Of a stretch of 64,000 nucleotides of DNA, positions 34,216 to 42,781 are shown piece by piece. The first letter of the stretch is position 1. Every line of letters starts with the position of its first letter. Below the pieces are notes generated by a model that had not been told where the DNA came from, did not search any database, and saw nothing but the letters and a program-made list of their open reading frames with translations. This DNA comes from Candidatus Flexicrinis proximus (GTDB lineage: Bacteria; Chloroflexota; Anaerolineae; Aggregatilineales; Phototrophicaceae), in assembly GCA_016712885.1 (NCBI GenBank), contig JADJQF010000033.1:248001-312000 (forward strand), written 5' to 3'. The translations under genes were made by a program, and so were the position numbers.

Positions 34216-36498
34216 GTGAAGATCCTCATCGTCGGCTCTGGAGGGCGCGAACACGCAGTGGCGTGGGCGCTCAAAAAATCGCCGCGCGTCAGCGGCTTGT
34301 TCATCGCACCCGGCAATGCGGGGACGGCGGCGCTGGGCGTCAATGTCCCGATCGGCAGCGACGACCTCCCGGCGCTGGTCAAATTTGCGGGCGAGCGGGC
34401 GATCGACCTGGTGGTGGTCGGGCCGGAAGCGCCGCTGGCCGCCGGACTGGTCGACGCGCTGAACGCCGCGGGGATCCGCGCGTTCGGGCCGACACAGGCG
34501 GCCGCCCAACTGGAGGCGTCGAAAGCGTTTTCCAAGCAGTTTATGCGCGACATCGGCATCCCGACGGCCGAACATGCCGCGTTCACCGATTATGTCAACG
34601 CGCTGCGCTACCTGGACAGCTGCAGGCATCCGGTGGTGGTCAAGGCGGATGGGCTGGCGGCGGGCAAAGGCGTGATCATGTGCGAGACGCGCGACGACGC
34701 GGCGGCGGCGGTCACCCACATCCTGCGCGACTCGGCGTTCGGGTCGGCGGGGCGAACGGTCATCATCGAGGAACGGCTGAGCGGCCCGGAGCTTTCGCTG
34801 CTGGCGTTTACAGACGGCAAGACGGTAGTGCCGATGCCGGCGGCGCGGGACCATAAGCGCGTGGGCGAGGGCGACCGCGGCCCGAACACCGGCGGCATGG
34901 GAGCGTTCGCGCCGGTGCCGGACGCGGGGCCGGAGATGATCGACGAGATCATGCGCCGTGTGATGCAGCCGGCGGTCGACGGGATGGCCGCGCGCGGGAC
35001 GCCGTATGCCGGCGTGCTGTTTGCAGGGCTGATGCTGACCGACGACGGGATCAAGACGCTGGAGTTCAACTGCCGCTTCGGCGACCCGGAAACGCAGGCG
35101 ATCCTGCCGCTGCTGGACAGCGACCTGCTGGAGATCTTCGACGCGTGCGTGAGCGGGACGCTGATGCCAGACAAGGTGCGCTGGTCGGGGGAGTCTTGCG
35201 CGGCGGTGGTGCTGGCGGCGCACAATTACCCCGGCGAACCACGGCGGGGCGACGTTATCACGCTGCCGGATACGCTGCCGGAGACAACGGTGGTGTTCCA
35301 CGCAGGGACGGCGCTGAGGAACGGCGCACTGGTAACGCACGGCGGCCGGGTGCTGGCGGTCGCGGCGCGCGGGCAAGACCTGGACGCGGCACTCACGGCG
35401 GCTTACGCGGCGGCGGCCCGCATCAATTTCGACGGCATGCACTTCCGGCGCGACATTGGCCGGACGGGCACGTCGGCATACGCACAGGCCGGGGTGGACA
35501 TCAAAGCCGGCACGCGGGCGACCGAACTGTTCAAGGCGTCGGTCCGCAGCACGTATAACCGCGCGGTGCTGAGCGACACGGGCAGCTTCGGCGGGTTATA
35601 TGACGCGTCGGCGCTGAAGGCGATGGACGCGCCGGTGCTGGTCGCCAGCACAGACGGCGTCGGCACCAAAACGATGGTCGCGGCGCGCATGGGGCGCTGG
35701 GAGACGATCGGACAGGATCTGGTCAACCACTGCGTGAACGACATTCTCGTTCAGGGCGCGCGGCCGCTATTTTTCCTGGATTACGTGGCGTCGTCCAAGC
35801 TCAATCCCGAACAGGTCGCGGCGGTGGTCAAAGGGGTGGCCGAAGCGTGCAAGGCGGTCGGGTGCGTGCTGCTGGGCGGCGAGACGGCGGAGATGCCGGG
35901 GGTGTACCAGCCCGGTGAACTGGATCTGGCGGGGACAATTATCGGCGTGGTGGAGCGCGGGGGCCTGATTGACGGCGCGCGCGTGACGCCGGGCGATGTG
36001 ATCCTGGCGCTGCCGTCGTCCGGGCTGCATACCAATGGGTTTTCGCTGGCGCGCATGGCGCTGGACGGCCTCGACTGGACGGCGCCGCATGAGGCGCTGG
36101 GCGGCAAGTCGATCGGGGAAACGCTGCTGGCCGTGCATCGCCCGTATTTGAAACAGGTCGAGGCGCTGGCGGCGGCTGGCGTCGACATCCGCGCGATGGC
36201 GCATATCACTGGCGGCGGGCTGTTCGATAACCTGCCGCGCGTGCTGCCAGCCGGAACGGCCGCGACTCTGCGCCGCGGAACCTGGCCGGAACCGGCGATT
36301 TTCGCGCTGATCTCGAAACAGGCCAATGTCGCGCCGCTGGAGCAGTTCCACGCGCTGAACATGGGGCTGGGGATGCTGGTGATTGTGCCGGAAGCCGACG
36401 CCGAGAAGGCGCTGGCGGCGCTGGCGGGCGACTGCTACCGCGTCGGTGTCGTGACCCACGTCGACAAGCCGGTGACGGTCGAGGGGTTGTATGCCTGA
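34216..36498 (+). CDS. purD-purM: Bifunctional GAR synthetase / AIR synthetase (PurD-PurM fusion)
   Basis: A 760-residue enzyme joining steps 2 and 5 of de novo purine synthesis. Residues 1-~420 are PurD: MKILIVGSGGREHAVAWAL, VVKADGLAAGKGVIMCET (ATP-grasp loop), GPNTGGMGAFAPVP and EFNCRFGDPETQAI. Residues ~430-760 are PurM: TSAYAQAGVDIKAG, ASTDGVGTKTMVA, DLVNHCVNDILVQGA, LGGETAEMPGVY and HITGGGLFDNLPRVLP. Animals carry GARS-AIRS-GART fusions; here PurN follows as a separate gene. The start is a GTG after GGGAGGGG. Confidence 0.95.
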   Translation: MKILIVGSGGREHAVAWALKKSPRVSGLFIAPGNAGTAALGVNVPIGSDDLPALVKFAGERAIDLVVVGPEAPLAAGLVDALNAAGIRAFGPTQAAAQLEASKAFSKQFMRDIGIPTAEHAAFTDYVNALRYLDSCRHPVVVKADGLAAGKGVIMCETRDDAAAAVTHILRDSAFGSAGRTVIIEERLSGPELSLLAFTDGKTVVPMPAARDHKRVGEGDRGPNTGGMGAFAPVPDAGPEMIDEIMRRVMQPAVDGMAARGTPYAGVLFAGLMLTDDGIKTLEFNCRFGDPETQAILPLLDSDLLEIFDACVSGTLMPDKVRWSGESCAAVVLAAHNYPGEPRRGDVITLPDTLPETTVVFHAGTALRNGALVTHGGRVLAVAARGQDLDAALTAAYAAAARINFDGMHFRRDIGRTGTSAYAQAGVDIKAGTRATELFKASVRSTYNRAVLSDTGSFGGLYDASALKAMDAPVLVASTDGVGTKTMVAARMGRWETIGQDLVNHCVNDILVQGARPLFFLDYVASSKLNPEQVAAVVKGVAEACKAVGCVLLGGETAEMPGVYQPGELDLAGTIIGVVERGGLIDGARVTPGDVILALPSSGLHTNGFSLARMALDGLDWTAPHEALGGKSIGETLLAVHRPYLKQVEALAAAGVDIRAMAHITGGGLFDNLPRVLPAGTAATLRRGTWPEPAIFALISKQANVAPLEQFHALNMGLGMLVIVPEADAEKALAALAGDCYRVGVVTHVDKPVTVEGLYA

Positions 36499-36560
36499 CC
36501 TGCAGCGGCGGACGGGGCCAGCGGATCAAAGGCGATTAACGTCAGACAAAGAGATCAGCG

Positions 36561-37160
36561 ATGACCGATAAATCGATGGTGGTGCTGGCGACCGGCGGCG
36601 GGACAAACCTGCAGGCGCTGATCGACGCGGTGGAGGCCGGGCATGTGCCGGCGCGGATCAGCGGAGTGGTGGTCAACCGGAAAGACGCCTATGCCCTGAC
36701 CCGGGCGGCGAAACACGGCATCCCGGCGCTGTATTTTCCGCTCAAGCCGTATACCGACGCGGGCAGGCCGCGGACGGAGTATGACGCTGATCTGGCGGCG
36801 AAGGTGGCGGAATTCGCGCCGGATCTGGTGGTGCTGGCGGGCTGGATGCACGTGCTGTCGCCGGCGTTCCTGAATGTGTTCCCGAACCGCGTGATAAACC
36901 TGCACCCCGCCCTGCCGGGGCAGTTTGCCGGAACGCAGGCCATCGAGCGGGCCTTCGAGGCGTATGGGCGCGGGGAGATCGACCGGGGCGGCTGTATGGT
37001 ACACGTGGTGGTGCCGGAAGTGGACGCCGGGCCGGTGATCGCCAGCGCCGAGGTGGCGATTCATCCCGACGATACATTCGAGACGTACGCGGCGCGGCTG
37101 CACGCGGCGGAGCATCAGTTGATCGTGCAAGCGGCGATTATCGCGCTGGGGCGGCTATGA
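36561..37160 (+). CDS. purN: Phosphoribosylglycinamide formyltransferase
   Basis: Transfers a formyl group from 10-formyl-THF to GAR (purine step 3). The 199-residue length is normal. Catalytic residues by family are N113 and H115 in VINLHPALPG, and D155 in VPEVDAGPVI; the GAR-phosphate loop is TGGGTNLQAL (11-20). It follows purD-purM by 62 bp and overlaps purK by an ATGA junction. The loop reads HPALPG rather than the usual HPSLLP. Confidence 0.95.
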   Translation: MTDKSMVVLATGGGTNLQALIDAVEAGHVPARISGVVVNRKDAYALTRAAKHGIPALYFPLKPYTDAGRPRTEYDADLAAKVAEFAPDLVVLAGWMHVLSPAFLNVFPNRVINLHPALPGQFAGTQAIERAFEAYGRGEIDRGGCMVHVVVPEVDAGPVIASAEVAIHPDDTFETYAARLHAAEHQLIVQAAIIALGRL

Positions 37161-38281
37161 GGATCGGTATCCTGGGCGGCGGGCAGCTGGCGCAGATGCT
37201 GACGCAGGCCGCGATCGGGCTTGGACTCGAAACGGCGATCTACGATACGGCGCCGGATACGCCGGCCTCGCGGCTGACGGCGCATAACGGCGTCGGGGCG
37301 TGGGGCGATCTTGAGGCACTTCGCGCGTTCTGCGCCGGCTGCGATGTGCTGACACTGGAAAACGAATTCGTGCTGGCCGGGCCGCTGGCGGAACTGGAAG
37401 CGTCAGGGGTGCCGATTTACCCGAAGCCCGCCACACTGGCGACGATCCAAGACAAGCTGAAGCAAAAACTGGCGATGCGGATCGCAGATATTCCCGTGCC
37501 GCATTTCATGCCGGTGGCGACGCCGAACGACGCGCTCACGGCCGGTGACGCATACGGCTACCCGTTCCTGCTCAAGGCGCGCTATGGCGGCTACGATGGC
37601 TACGGCAACGCGACGGTTTTCAGCAAAGACGACCTTCCGGCGGCATGGGCGAAGGTAGCTAAACCAGGACGCGAGATTATGGCCGAGGCGTTCGTAAAGT
37701 TCGAGCGCGAACTGGCGGTCATGGTCGTGCGCGGGCGGGATGGCGAAACGCGCGCTTATCCGGTGGTCGAGACGATCCAGCAGAACCATATTTGCCACGT
37801 TGTGCGCGCGCCGGCCGGCGTTGACGCGCAGACCGCCGCGACCGCTGCGGAAATCGCGGTCAGGGCGGTGCAGGCGCTGGACGGCGTCGGCGTGTTTGGC
37901 GTCGAATTGTTTGACCTGGGCGGCGGCAAGATTCGCTATAACGAAACCGCGCCGCGTCCGCACAACTCCGGCCACTATACGATCGAGGCGTGCGTGACTT
38001 CGCAGTTCGAGAATCATCTGCGCGCCGTGATGGGCTGGCCGCTGGGGGATGTCTCGCTGCGGAGTCCCGCCGTGATGGTCAACCTGCTGGGCACGCGCAA
38101 CGCACCGGCTGATCCGCACGGAATTCGCGAGGCGCTGGGGATCCGCGGCGCACATGTCCACATCTACGGCAAGCGCGAGTCGCGCACCGGGCGTAAGATG
38201 GGGCATGTCACCGGGCTGGCCGAGACCGTCGAAGACGCTGAACGGATCGCGCGGGCGGCGGCTGAGAAGATTGCGCTGTAG
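37157..38281 (+). CDS. purK: N5-carboxyaminoimidazole ribonucleotide synthase
   Basis: ATP-grasp enzyme that carboxylates AIR with bicarbonate (purine step 6a). The 374-residue product shows the N-terminal GILGGGQLAQMLTQAA, the central FLLKARYGGYDGYGNATVFS ATP-grasp lid and YNETAPRPHNSGHYTIEAC, the family signature. Its partner purE is not in the window. The ATG overlaps the purN stop, so purD-purM, purN and purK form one operon. Confidence 0.96.
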   Translation: MRIGILGGGQLAQMLTQAAIGLGLETAIYDTAPDTPASRLTAHNGVGAWGDLEALRAFCAGCDVLTLENEFVLAGPLAELEASGVPIYPKPATLATIQDKLKQKLAMRIADIPVPHFMPVATPNDALTAGDAYGYPFLLKARYGGYDGYGNATVFSKDDLPAAWAKVAKPGREIMAEAFVKFERELAVMVVRGRDGETRAYPVVETIQQNHICHVVRAPAGVDAQTAATAAEIAVRAVQALDGVGVFGVELFDLGGGKIRYNETAPRPHNSGHYTIEACVTSQFENHLRAVMGWPLGDVSLRSPAVMVNLLGTRNAPADPHGIREALGIRGAHVHIYGKRESRTGRKMGHVTGLAETVEDAERIARAAAEKIAL

Positions 38282-38283
38282 GG

Positions 38284-38450
38284 CGTGAGGAGGCGGAGGC
38301 GCCGCCTCCACGCCACCGCCAAAGGGCTTGCGCCCTCTGGACTCCCGCATAGCCTTTGGCTTCGCCTGCGAAGCCAAAGGCAGATGAAGGGTGCAGGGAT
38401 GCAAATCCCTGCTGGGGTTGGGGTGAAACCCCAAGTTGTCCATAACTCGC
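38284..38450. repeat. Dispersed hairpin repeat, module 1
   Basis: Shows GGAGGCGCCGCCTCC, AGGGCTTGCGCCCT, CCTTTGGCTTCGCCTG with its complement, GGGATGCAAATCCC and GGGGTTGGGGTGAAACCCC, ending GTCCATAACT. All five hairpin blocks are present. Confidence 0.9.
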
Positions 38451-38474
38451 GCCTATTACCAAACGAGACATTCC

Positions 38475-39644
38475 ATGACACCTGAACTTGCGCGGCGGAA
38501 TATCCGGCTGCTGATGCTCTTCAATTTTTTCGAGGACTTTCTGCCGTACAGCGTGTTCGCCATCCTGATCTTCGCCGAGATTGGCGGGTCGTTTACAGCG
38601 GGCGCGGCGGCGTTCAGCGTCACGATGCTGACGAAAGTGATCTTCGAGGTGCCAACCGGGATCGTGTCAGATCTGGTGGGGCGGAAGGGCACGATGGTGT
38701 TGGGAGCGGCGTTCAGCGCGGCGGGGATGGTGTGCTATGTGTTCGCGCAGGATGCTGGGCTGCTGTTCATTGGCTCAGCACTGGGCGGGATCAGTACAGC
38801 GTTCTACAGCGGCAATAACGAGGCATTCCTGTACGACACGCTGACCGAAGCAGGGCGCGAGGACGAATATCGGGATGTATCGGGGCGGACCTCGTCGATG
38901 TTTCAGGCGGCGGGGGCGGTATCGGCGGTGACGGGCGGCCTGATGGCGGCGACGCTGGGCTACCGCGCGGTGCTGATCGCCACGGTGTTCCCGCAGATCG
39001 CCTGCGTGTTCGTCGCGCTGCTGATGACCAATCCGCGCCGTCACGTTACAGATCAGAAGCCATTCGCCCACCTGCGCGAGTCGGCGGCGCTGATCTGGCA
39101 CAATCCGCGGCTGCTGGCATTGACGGTCGGTAATGTGACGCGCTTCGCGTTCGGCGAGGTTGGGTTTCAGATGCGTTCGGCATTCGTTGAGCGGCTGTGG
39201 CCGCTGTGGGCGATCGGGCTGATGCGCGCGGCCTCCAACGTGCTCGCCGCGTTCAGCTTCTATTTCGCGGGGCGGATTATCCGGCGGTTCGGCGAGCGGC
39301 GAATTCTGATCGGTGGCATCGTGTTCACCAACGCGATCGATGTGGTATGGATCACGTTTGCGGGGGTGCTTTCGCCGCTGGTGATGGGACTGAACAGCGT
39401 TTTTTTCGGCGCGATCACGGTCTCGTCAGGGTCGCTGATCCAGCGAGAATTTTCAGCGCAGCACCGCGCGACGATGGGCTCGGTCGGCTCGCTGGCCGGG
39501 AGTTTTCTGTTCGCGGTGGTTTCGGTTGGCTTCGGCGCCATCACGGACCGAATCAGTGCCGACGCCGCCCTCATGTTCGCCGTGATCGGCGCGATGACGA
39601 GCGCCTACTGGTACCGGAAGGCGCTAGAGGTTGTTGTGAACTAG
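38475..39644 (+). CDS. MFS-type transporter
   Basis: A 389-residue major facilitator with 12 hydrophobic segments. The loop 2-3 signature is EVPTGIVSDLVGRKGTMVLG, the classical G-x-x-x-D-x-x-G-R-R-K variant. The second half has a matching YFAGRIIRRFGERRILIGG loop. The substrate is not evident. I start at ATG 38475 in a GAGACATTCC context, because the earlier in-frame ATG (38436) lies in the repeat. It is 193 bp after purK. Confidence 0.85.
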   Translation: MTPELARRNIRLLMLFNFFEDFLPYSVFAILIFAEIGGSFTAGAAAFSVTMLTKVIFEVPTGIVSDLVGRKGTMVLGAAFSAAGMVCYVFAQDAGLLFIGSALGGISTAFYSGNNEAFLYDTLTEAGREDEYRDVSGRTSSMFQAAGAVSAVTGGLMAATLGYRAVLIATVFPQIACVFVALLMTNPRRHVTDQKPFAHLRESAALIWHNPRLLALTVGNVTRFAFGEVGFQMRSAFVERLWPLWAIGLMRAASNVLAAFSFYFAGRIIRRFGERRILIGGIVFTNAIDVVWITFAGVLSPLVMGLNSVFFGAITVSSGSLIQREFSAQHRATMGSVGSLAGSFLFAVVSVGFGAITDRISADAALMFAVIGAMTSAYWYRKALEVVVN

Positions 39645-39812
39645 TTTGTGGAGGCGCTGCCTCCACACCTCCGCGAGGGACTTGCGCCCCTCGACCCCTC
39701 ATCTGCGATTTTGTGGCGTGAGCGCCACAAGAACACCATGGGAGGTGCAGGAGCGTAAACTCCTGCCGGGGTGGGTATAGGACTCCATTGAAAGTGCATC
39801 ACACGCACGCCG
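39640..39812. repeat. Dispersed hairpin repeat, module 1
   Basis: GTGGAGGCGCTGCCTCCAC, GAGGGACTTGCGCCCCTC, GCGATTTTGTGGCGTGAGCGCCACAA, GGAGCGTAAACTCC and a closing TTGAAAGTGCATCACAC end. It overlaps the last few codons of the MFS gene. Confidence 0.85.
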
Positions 39813-39818
39813 GGGCGC

Positions 39819-41378
39819 CTATTTTTTCTTCTTCGGCTTCTTCGGATCCTCAATAAAGACCGTACGCACGAAGTTCAAGGGGGCGCCGCCGGGAGGGGGT
39901 ACCTCATTGCGCGTGACGTGTAGGCGGCCGTCGGTAAAACCCTTCTTGGTCTTGGTGAAGAACTTCTCGACGGTGGCGGCGACGGTGCCTTTCGGGCCGC
40001 TGATGCCGAGCGTCGGATCGTATTCCTTGCCGTTGACTTCGAGCCAGATGTGACCGTCGCCGAAGAAGACACGGTTGATGGCAGCGCTGCCGACGGCGTC
40101 GTCGTAGACTTCGACGTTGCCTTTGAAGGTGTTGTCGCGGGTGAGGATGCCGTCCTTGCCGATGGTGGCGAGCTGCTTGGTGAGGAGCGGCTTGTCGTCG
40201 CCCTTCTGCTCCACCTGCGGCGAGACCTTGGTGACGGCCTTGAAGAGCTGCTCGAAGACGCTGCTGAGCATCATGCAGGGCGCGCCGTTCTTCTTGTCGT
40301 GGTTGCCGAGCAGGAAGTCGAGGGTCTTGAAGTCGATGCTGCCGGTGCTGTAGATCAGGCCGCTGATGGGGAGGTCGTTGAGGAAGGCGTCGAAGACGGT
40401 CTGGGCGAGTTTGTCGATATCGCTGTAATCCTCCCCTTGCATGTTGGCTTCGGTCTCGTCGGCGATGCGGACGAGCGGCATGGCATCGGAGAGCTGCTTG
40501 TAGGCGGGGGCGGACGCCTTTGCTTTAAGCTCGCCGCGGAAGTCCTGATCCTGCATGAGCATCATGGCCTGCTGGGAACTGCCCGATGCGATCAGATCCG
40601 GCAAGAAGTCCTTGATGATCGTATCGGCCAGCGCGCCGTCCATCCAGTTGTAATTGCCGATCGATTTCATGTTGAACAAGGCGAAGGGACCCGCGCCGAA
40701 ATTGAAGGCCGGTGCGGAGAAATAATAGGTTTTCCAGAGATCGATGTCGGTGCCTTTGGCGGTGATCATCGCCTGGGTGGCCTCGCGGACGAACAGGTCG
40801 TTGTCCTCACCCTGGATCATCAGCGCCAGGTCATGGGTCTTGGCGATGTCCTTGGAGGTTGCCGCCTGGTGATACTGGCCGATGATCGGCGCGAGCAGAC
40901 CCTGGTGGATGCCGGTGAGGGTCTGGAGCTTGTCTTCGACGGCCTGCTTGAGGTCCATGATGGCGCCGTGACGGTCACTCTCGTCCTCGCTGCCCTGACC
41001 GTATTTCTCAGTCTTCTTGCCAAGCCAGCCGTTGATGCGGACGAGCAGCAGGGACAATTTCGAGCGGCGGTCGGAGAAGTTCGAGCCGCCCTGAAGCTTG
41101 TTGTAGTTGCCCAGCACCGTATCGATTTCGCCGAGCTCTTTCGAGCGCGAATGGAAACGAACGCTGGAGGCGGTCTTCCAGTCCGAGAGTGTAGGGACGT
41201 CGTCGAATTTGCGCTGAATGGTCAACTGGCGCTGGACGGCACGATTGCCGATCTTCTGCTGCAGCGCGACGACAGAATCGACCTGTGGGGTTGTCTCGCT
41301 GGGAACGGAAGACTCGTCCGTGTAGCTTCTACGCTTCTTCGGTTTGCGGGTCAGCAAACCTTCATGTGTGTTTCCCAT
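39819..41378 (-). CDS. Effector-like protein with NRAVQR motif and Cys-His-Asp C-terminal domain
   Basis: A 519-residue soluble protein without signal peptide. A basic N-terminus is followed by SVVALQQKIGNRAVQRQL (35-52), the LQxxxGNRAV motif seen in DUF4157-linked and contractile-injection-system cargo proteins. A helical middle (about 80-340) follows. The C-terminal part has C368 (NGAPCMMLSSVF), H443 (GDGHIWLEVNGKEYDPTLG) and D454, an arrangement that fits a papain/transglutaminase-like catalytic triad. A Lys-rich tail (KKPKKKK) ends it. Start ATG 41378 follows AGGGGTAG. No injection-system genes are in the window. The enzymatic role is inferred. Confidence 0.7.
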   Translation of the reverse strand: MGNTHEGLLTRKPKKRRSYTDESSVPSETTPQVDSVVALQQKIGNRAVQRQLTIQRKFDDVPTLSDWKTASSVRFHSRSKELGEIDTVLGNYNKLQGGSNFSDRRSKLSLLLVRINGWLGKKTEKYGQGSEDESDRHGAIMDLKQAVEDKLQTLTGIHQGLLAPIIGQYHQAATSKDIAKTHDLALMIQGEDNDLFVREATQAMITAKGTDIDLWKTYYFSAPAFNFGAGPFALFNMKSIGNYNWMDGALADTIIKDFLPDLIASGSSQQAMMLMQDQDFRGELKAKASAPAYKQLSDAMPLVRIADETEANMQGEDYSDIDKLAQTVFDAFLNDLPISGLIYSTGSIDFKTLDFLLGNHDKKNGAPCMMLSSVFEQLFKAVTKVSPQVEQKGDDKPLLTKQLATIGKDGILTRDNTFKGNVEVYDDAVGSAAINRVFFGDGHIWLEVNGKEYDPTLGISGPKGTVAATVEKFFTKTKKGFTDGRLHVTRNEVPPPGGAPLNFVRTVFIEDPKKPKKKK

Positions 41379-41465
41379 TCCATCTACCCCTGAATCCCAA
41401 TAGTCACCTGGACGATGGATCACCGGGCGCCGATGATCGAGAAGATCGTGCGAACATCCCATTTT

Positions 41466-41640
41466 AGCGTGAGGTATGGATATAGCTTTTGCAGAGGCTC
41501 CGCCTCCGCACCTCCGCAAGAGGGTGACAACCCTCTTGACTCCCTTTTCTTGCTTGCGCGCCGCGCAAGCGAAAAACGAGGTGCAGGAGAGCAATCTCCT
41601 GCCGGGGCGTGGGGTGGAACCCCACACTATTCATAACTAA
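41466..41640. repeat. Dispersed hairpin repeat, module 1
   Basis: GGTATGGATATAGC at one end and ATTCATAACTAACC at the other, with GAGGCTCCGCCTC, AGAGGGTGACAACCCTCTT, a CTTGCGCGCCGCGCAAG hairpin, GGAGAGCAATCTCC and GGGGTGGAACCCC. Confidence 0.85.
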
Positions 41641-41727
41641 CCCTATTTTAACGGGTATTTGCAGCATTCGGCCAATTTACATGACATCCGGCCGGATACG
41701 CGCCGTGGAAGCGGGGACGGCAAACAC

Positions 41728-41750
41728 AACGTGGGCAGTGCGCCCACGTT
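41728..41750 (-). terminator. Hairpin past the ArsR-SRPBCC gene
   Basis: A 9-bp stem AACGTGGGC/GCCCACGTT with a 5-base loop lies 36 bp downstream of the gene's stop. In the minus direction it is followed by GTGTTTGCC, only a weak T tract. Confidence 0.4.
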
Positions 41751-41785
41751 GACAACCGTATGGAATTGGGCCGGATTGTGGACTG

Positions 41786-42568
41786 TCAGGAGGCCGACGC
41801 GCTTTCAGGAAACTCGACCAGCAGCGGCTGACCGGTCTCCAGCAGCGTTTTGAGGCCGGAGAGGATCTGCGCCCAACCGGAGCCGATACCCTGGGTGATG
41901 CCGGCATCGGGGTTAAGACCGTAATGGGTGAGCGTCAGGCTGCAGGAGGGGCCAAGCTGCTGGATCTCGAAGGTGACGGTCGAGGTGCGCAGGGCTTCTT
42001 CGCCACCGGAGAAGGTGGGGCGGAAAGTCATGACGAGCTTGTGAGGCGGATTGGACTCGACGATCTCGCCTTCCAACATCGATTCGCCGGTGGGATAGCG
42101 GTAATGGTAGGCGGCGCCGGGCTGCCAGGTCGATTCCACCGCCGTGCCAAAGTAATACTGGCTGGTGAACTGGCCTTCGGTGAGCGCCTGCCAGAGCTTT
42201 TCCGGCGTGGTACGGATGAACACTTCCAGGACGTGATTGGGCTTATCGGTCATCGTGCTTTCCTCCAATGCGGCCTTCAGGTCGGTGAGCGGTCGAGTCC
42301 ACCGGCGGGCGTATTTGTCCACCCAGCGGTCGTAGACCATCTGGATCGGAACAGGGTTCAGATAGTGGAACTTTTCCCGGCCGACTTTACGCGTGGTGAT
42401 GAGTCCGGCTTCCTCGAGGATGGCCAAATGTTTCATTACGCCAAAGCGGGTCATCGGGAGGCGGACTTGCAGATCAGCGAGCGACTGCCCGTCGCTGGCG
42501 AACAGCGCGTCGAGCAGGATACGCCGGCTGCCGTCGGCCAAAGCCTTGAACACTTGTTCTTCATCCAT
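41786..42568 (-). CDS. ArsR-type HTH fused to an SRPBCC (AHSA1) domain
   Basis: A 260-residue one-gene regulator. Residues 1-~95 are an ArsR winged helix (MDEEQVFKALADGSRRILLD; LADLQVRLPMTRFGVMKHLA; LITTRKVGREKFHYLN). Residues ~112-250 are an AHSA1/SRPBCC ligand-binding fold (FIRTTPEKLWQALTEGQF; YYFGTAVESTWQPGAAYHYR; GSGWAQILSGLKTLLE). It probably binds a small hydrophobic ligand through the second domain. Start ATG 42568 is chosen from homology to the usual MDEEQVFKAL start. A perfect inverted repeat lies 13 bp upstream, so it may be autoregulated. Confidence 0.9.
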   Translation of the reverse strand: MDEEQVFKALADGSRRILLDALFASDGQSLADLQVRLPMTRFGVMKHLAILEEAGLITTRKVGREKFHYLNPVPIQMVYDRWVDKYARRWTRPLTDLKAALEESTMTDKPNHVLEVFIRTTPEKLWQALTEGQFTSQYYFGTAVESTWQPGAAYHYRYPTGESMLEGEIVESNPPHKLVMTFRPTFSGGEEALRTSTVTFEIQQLGPSCSLTLTHYGLNPDAGITQGIGSGWAQILSGLKTLLETGQPLLVEFPESASAS

Positions 42569-42580
42569 AGGGTTAGTATA

Positions 42581-42598
42581 TGTGACTATTTTGTCACA
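42581..42598 (-). promoter_or_regulatory. Candidate operator of the ArsR-SRPBCC gene
   Basis: TGTGAC-N6-GTCACA is a perfect inverted repeat 13-30 bp upstream of the start codon, overlapping the likely promoter. Winged-helix ArsR dimers bind such sites, so autorepression is the likely use. Confidence 0.6.
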
Positions 42599-42665
42599 TG
42601 TCAAGTAGGCAGCAGATAGCGATTAGCAGTTAGCGGTTAGCGAAAAGCGGGTGGTACAAGGCCGA

Positions 42666-42685
42666 GGGCATGATGCATCATGCCC
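42666..42685. repeat. 20-bp palindrome followed by CTACA
   Basis: GGGCATGATGCATCATGCCC is perfectly self-complementary and is followed by CCTACA. Module 2 has the same plan (palindromic GGACGCCATGTATGGCGTCC, then CTACA), so it is probably a minimal relative. Just upstream are direct TTAGC repeats near 42620-42645. Confidence 0.6.
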
Positions 42686-42781
42686 CTACACACGCGCCAG
42701 ATCGTTCGAACCCTGCGACTGACGAACAGGGGATGGAGGCAAACCAATACAAGAAGCTTCGGACGCCTCCGCCCCCACGGC

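Noticed and set aside
34096..35442. A 448-codon minus-strand frame
   Set aside because: Antisense to purD; Arg/His-rich composition.
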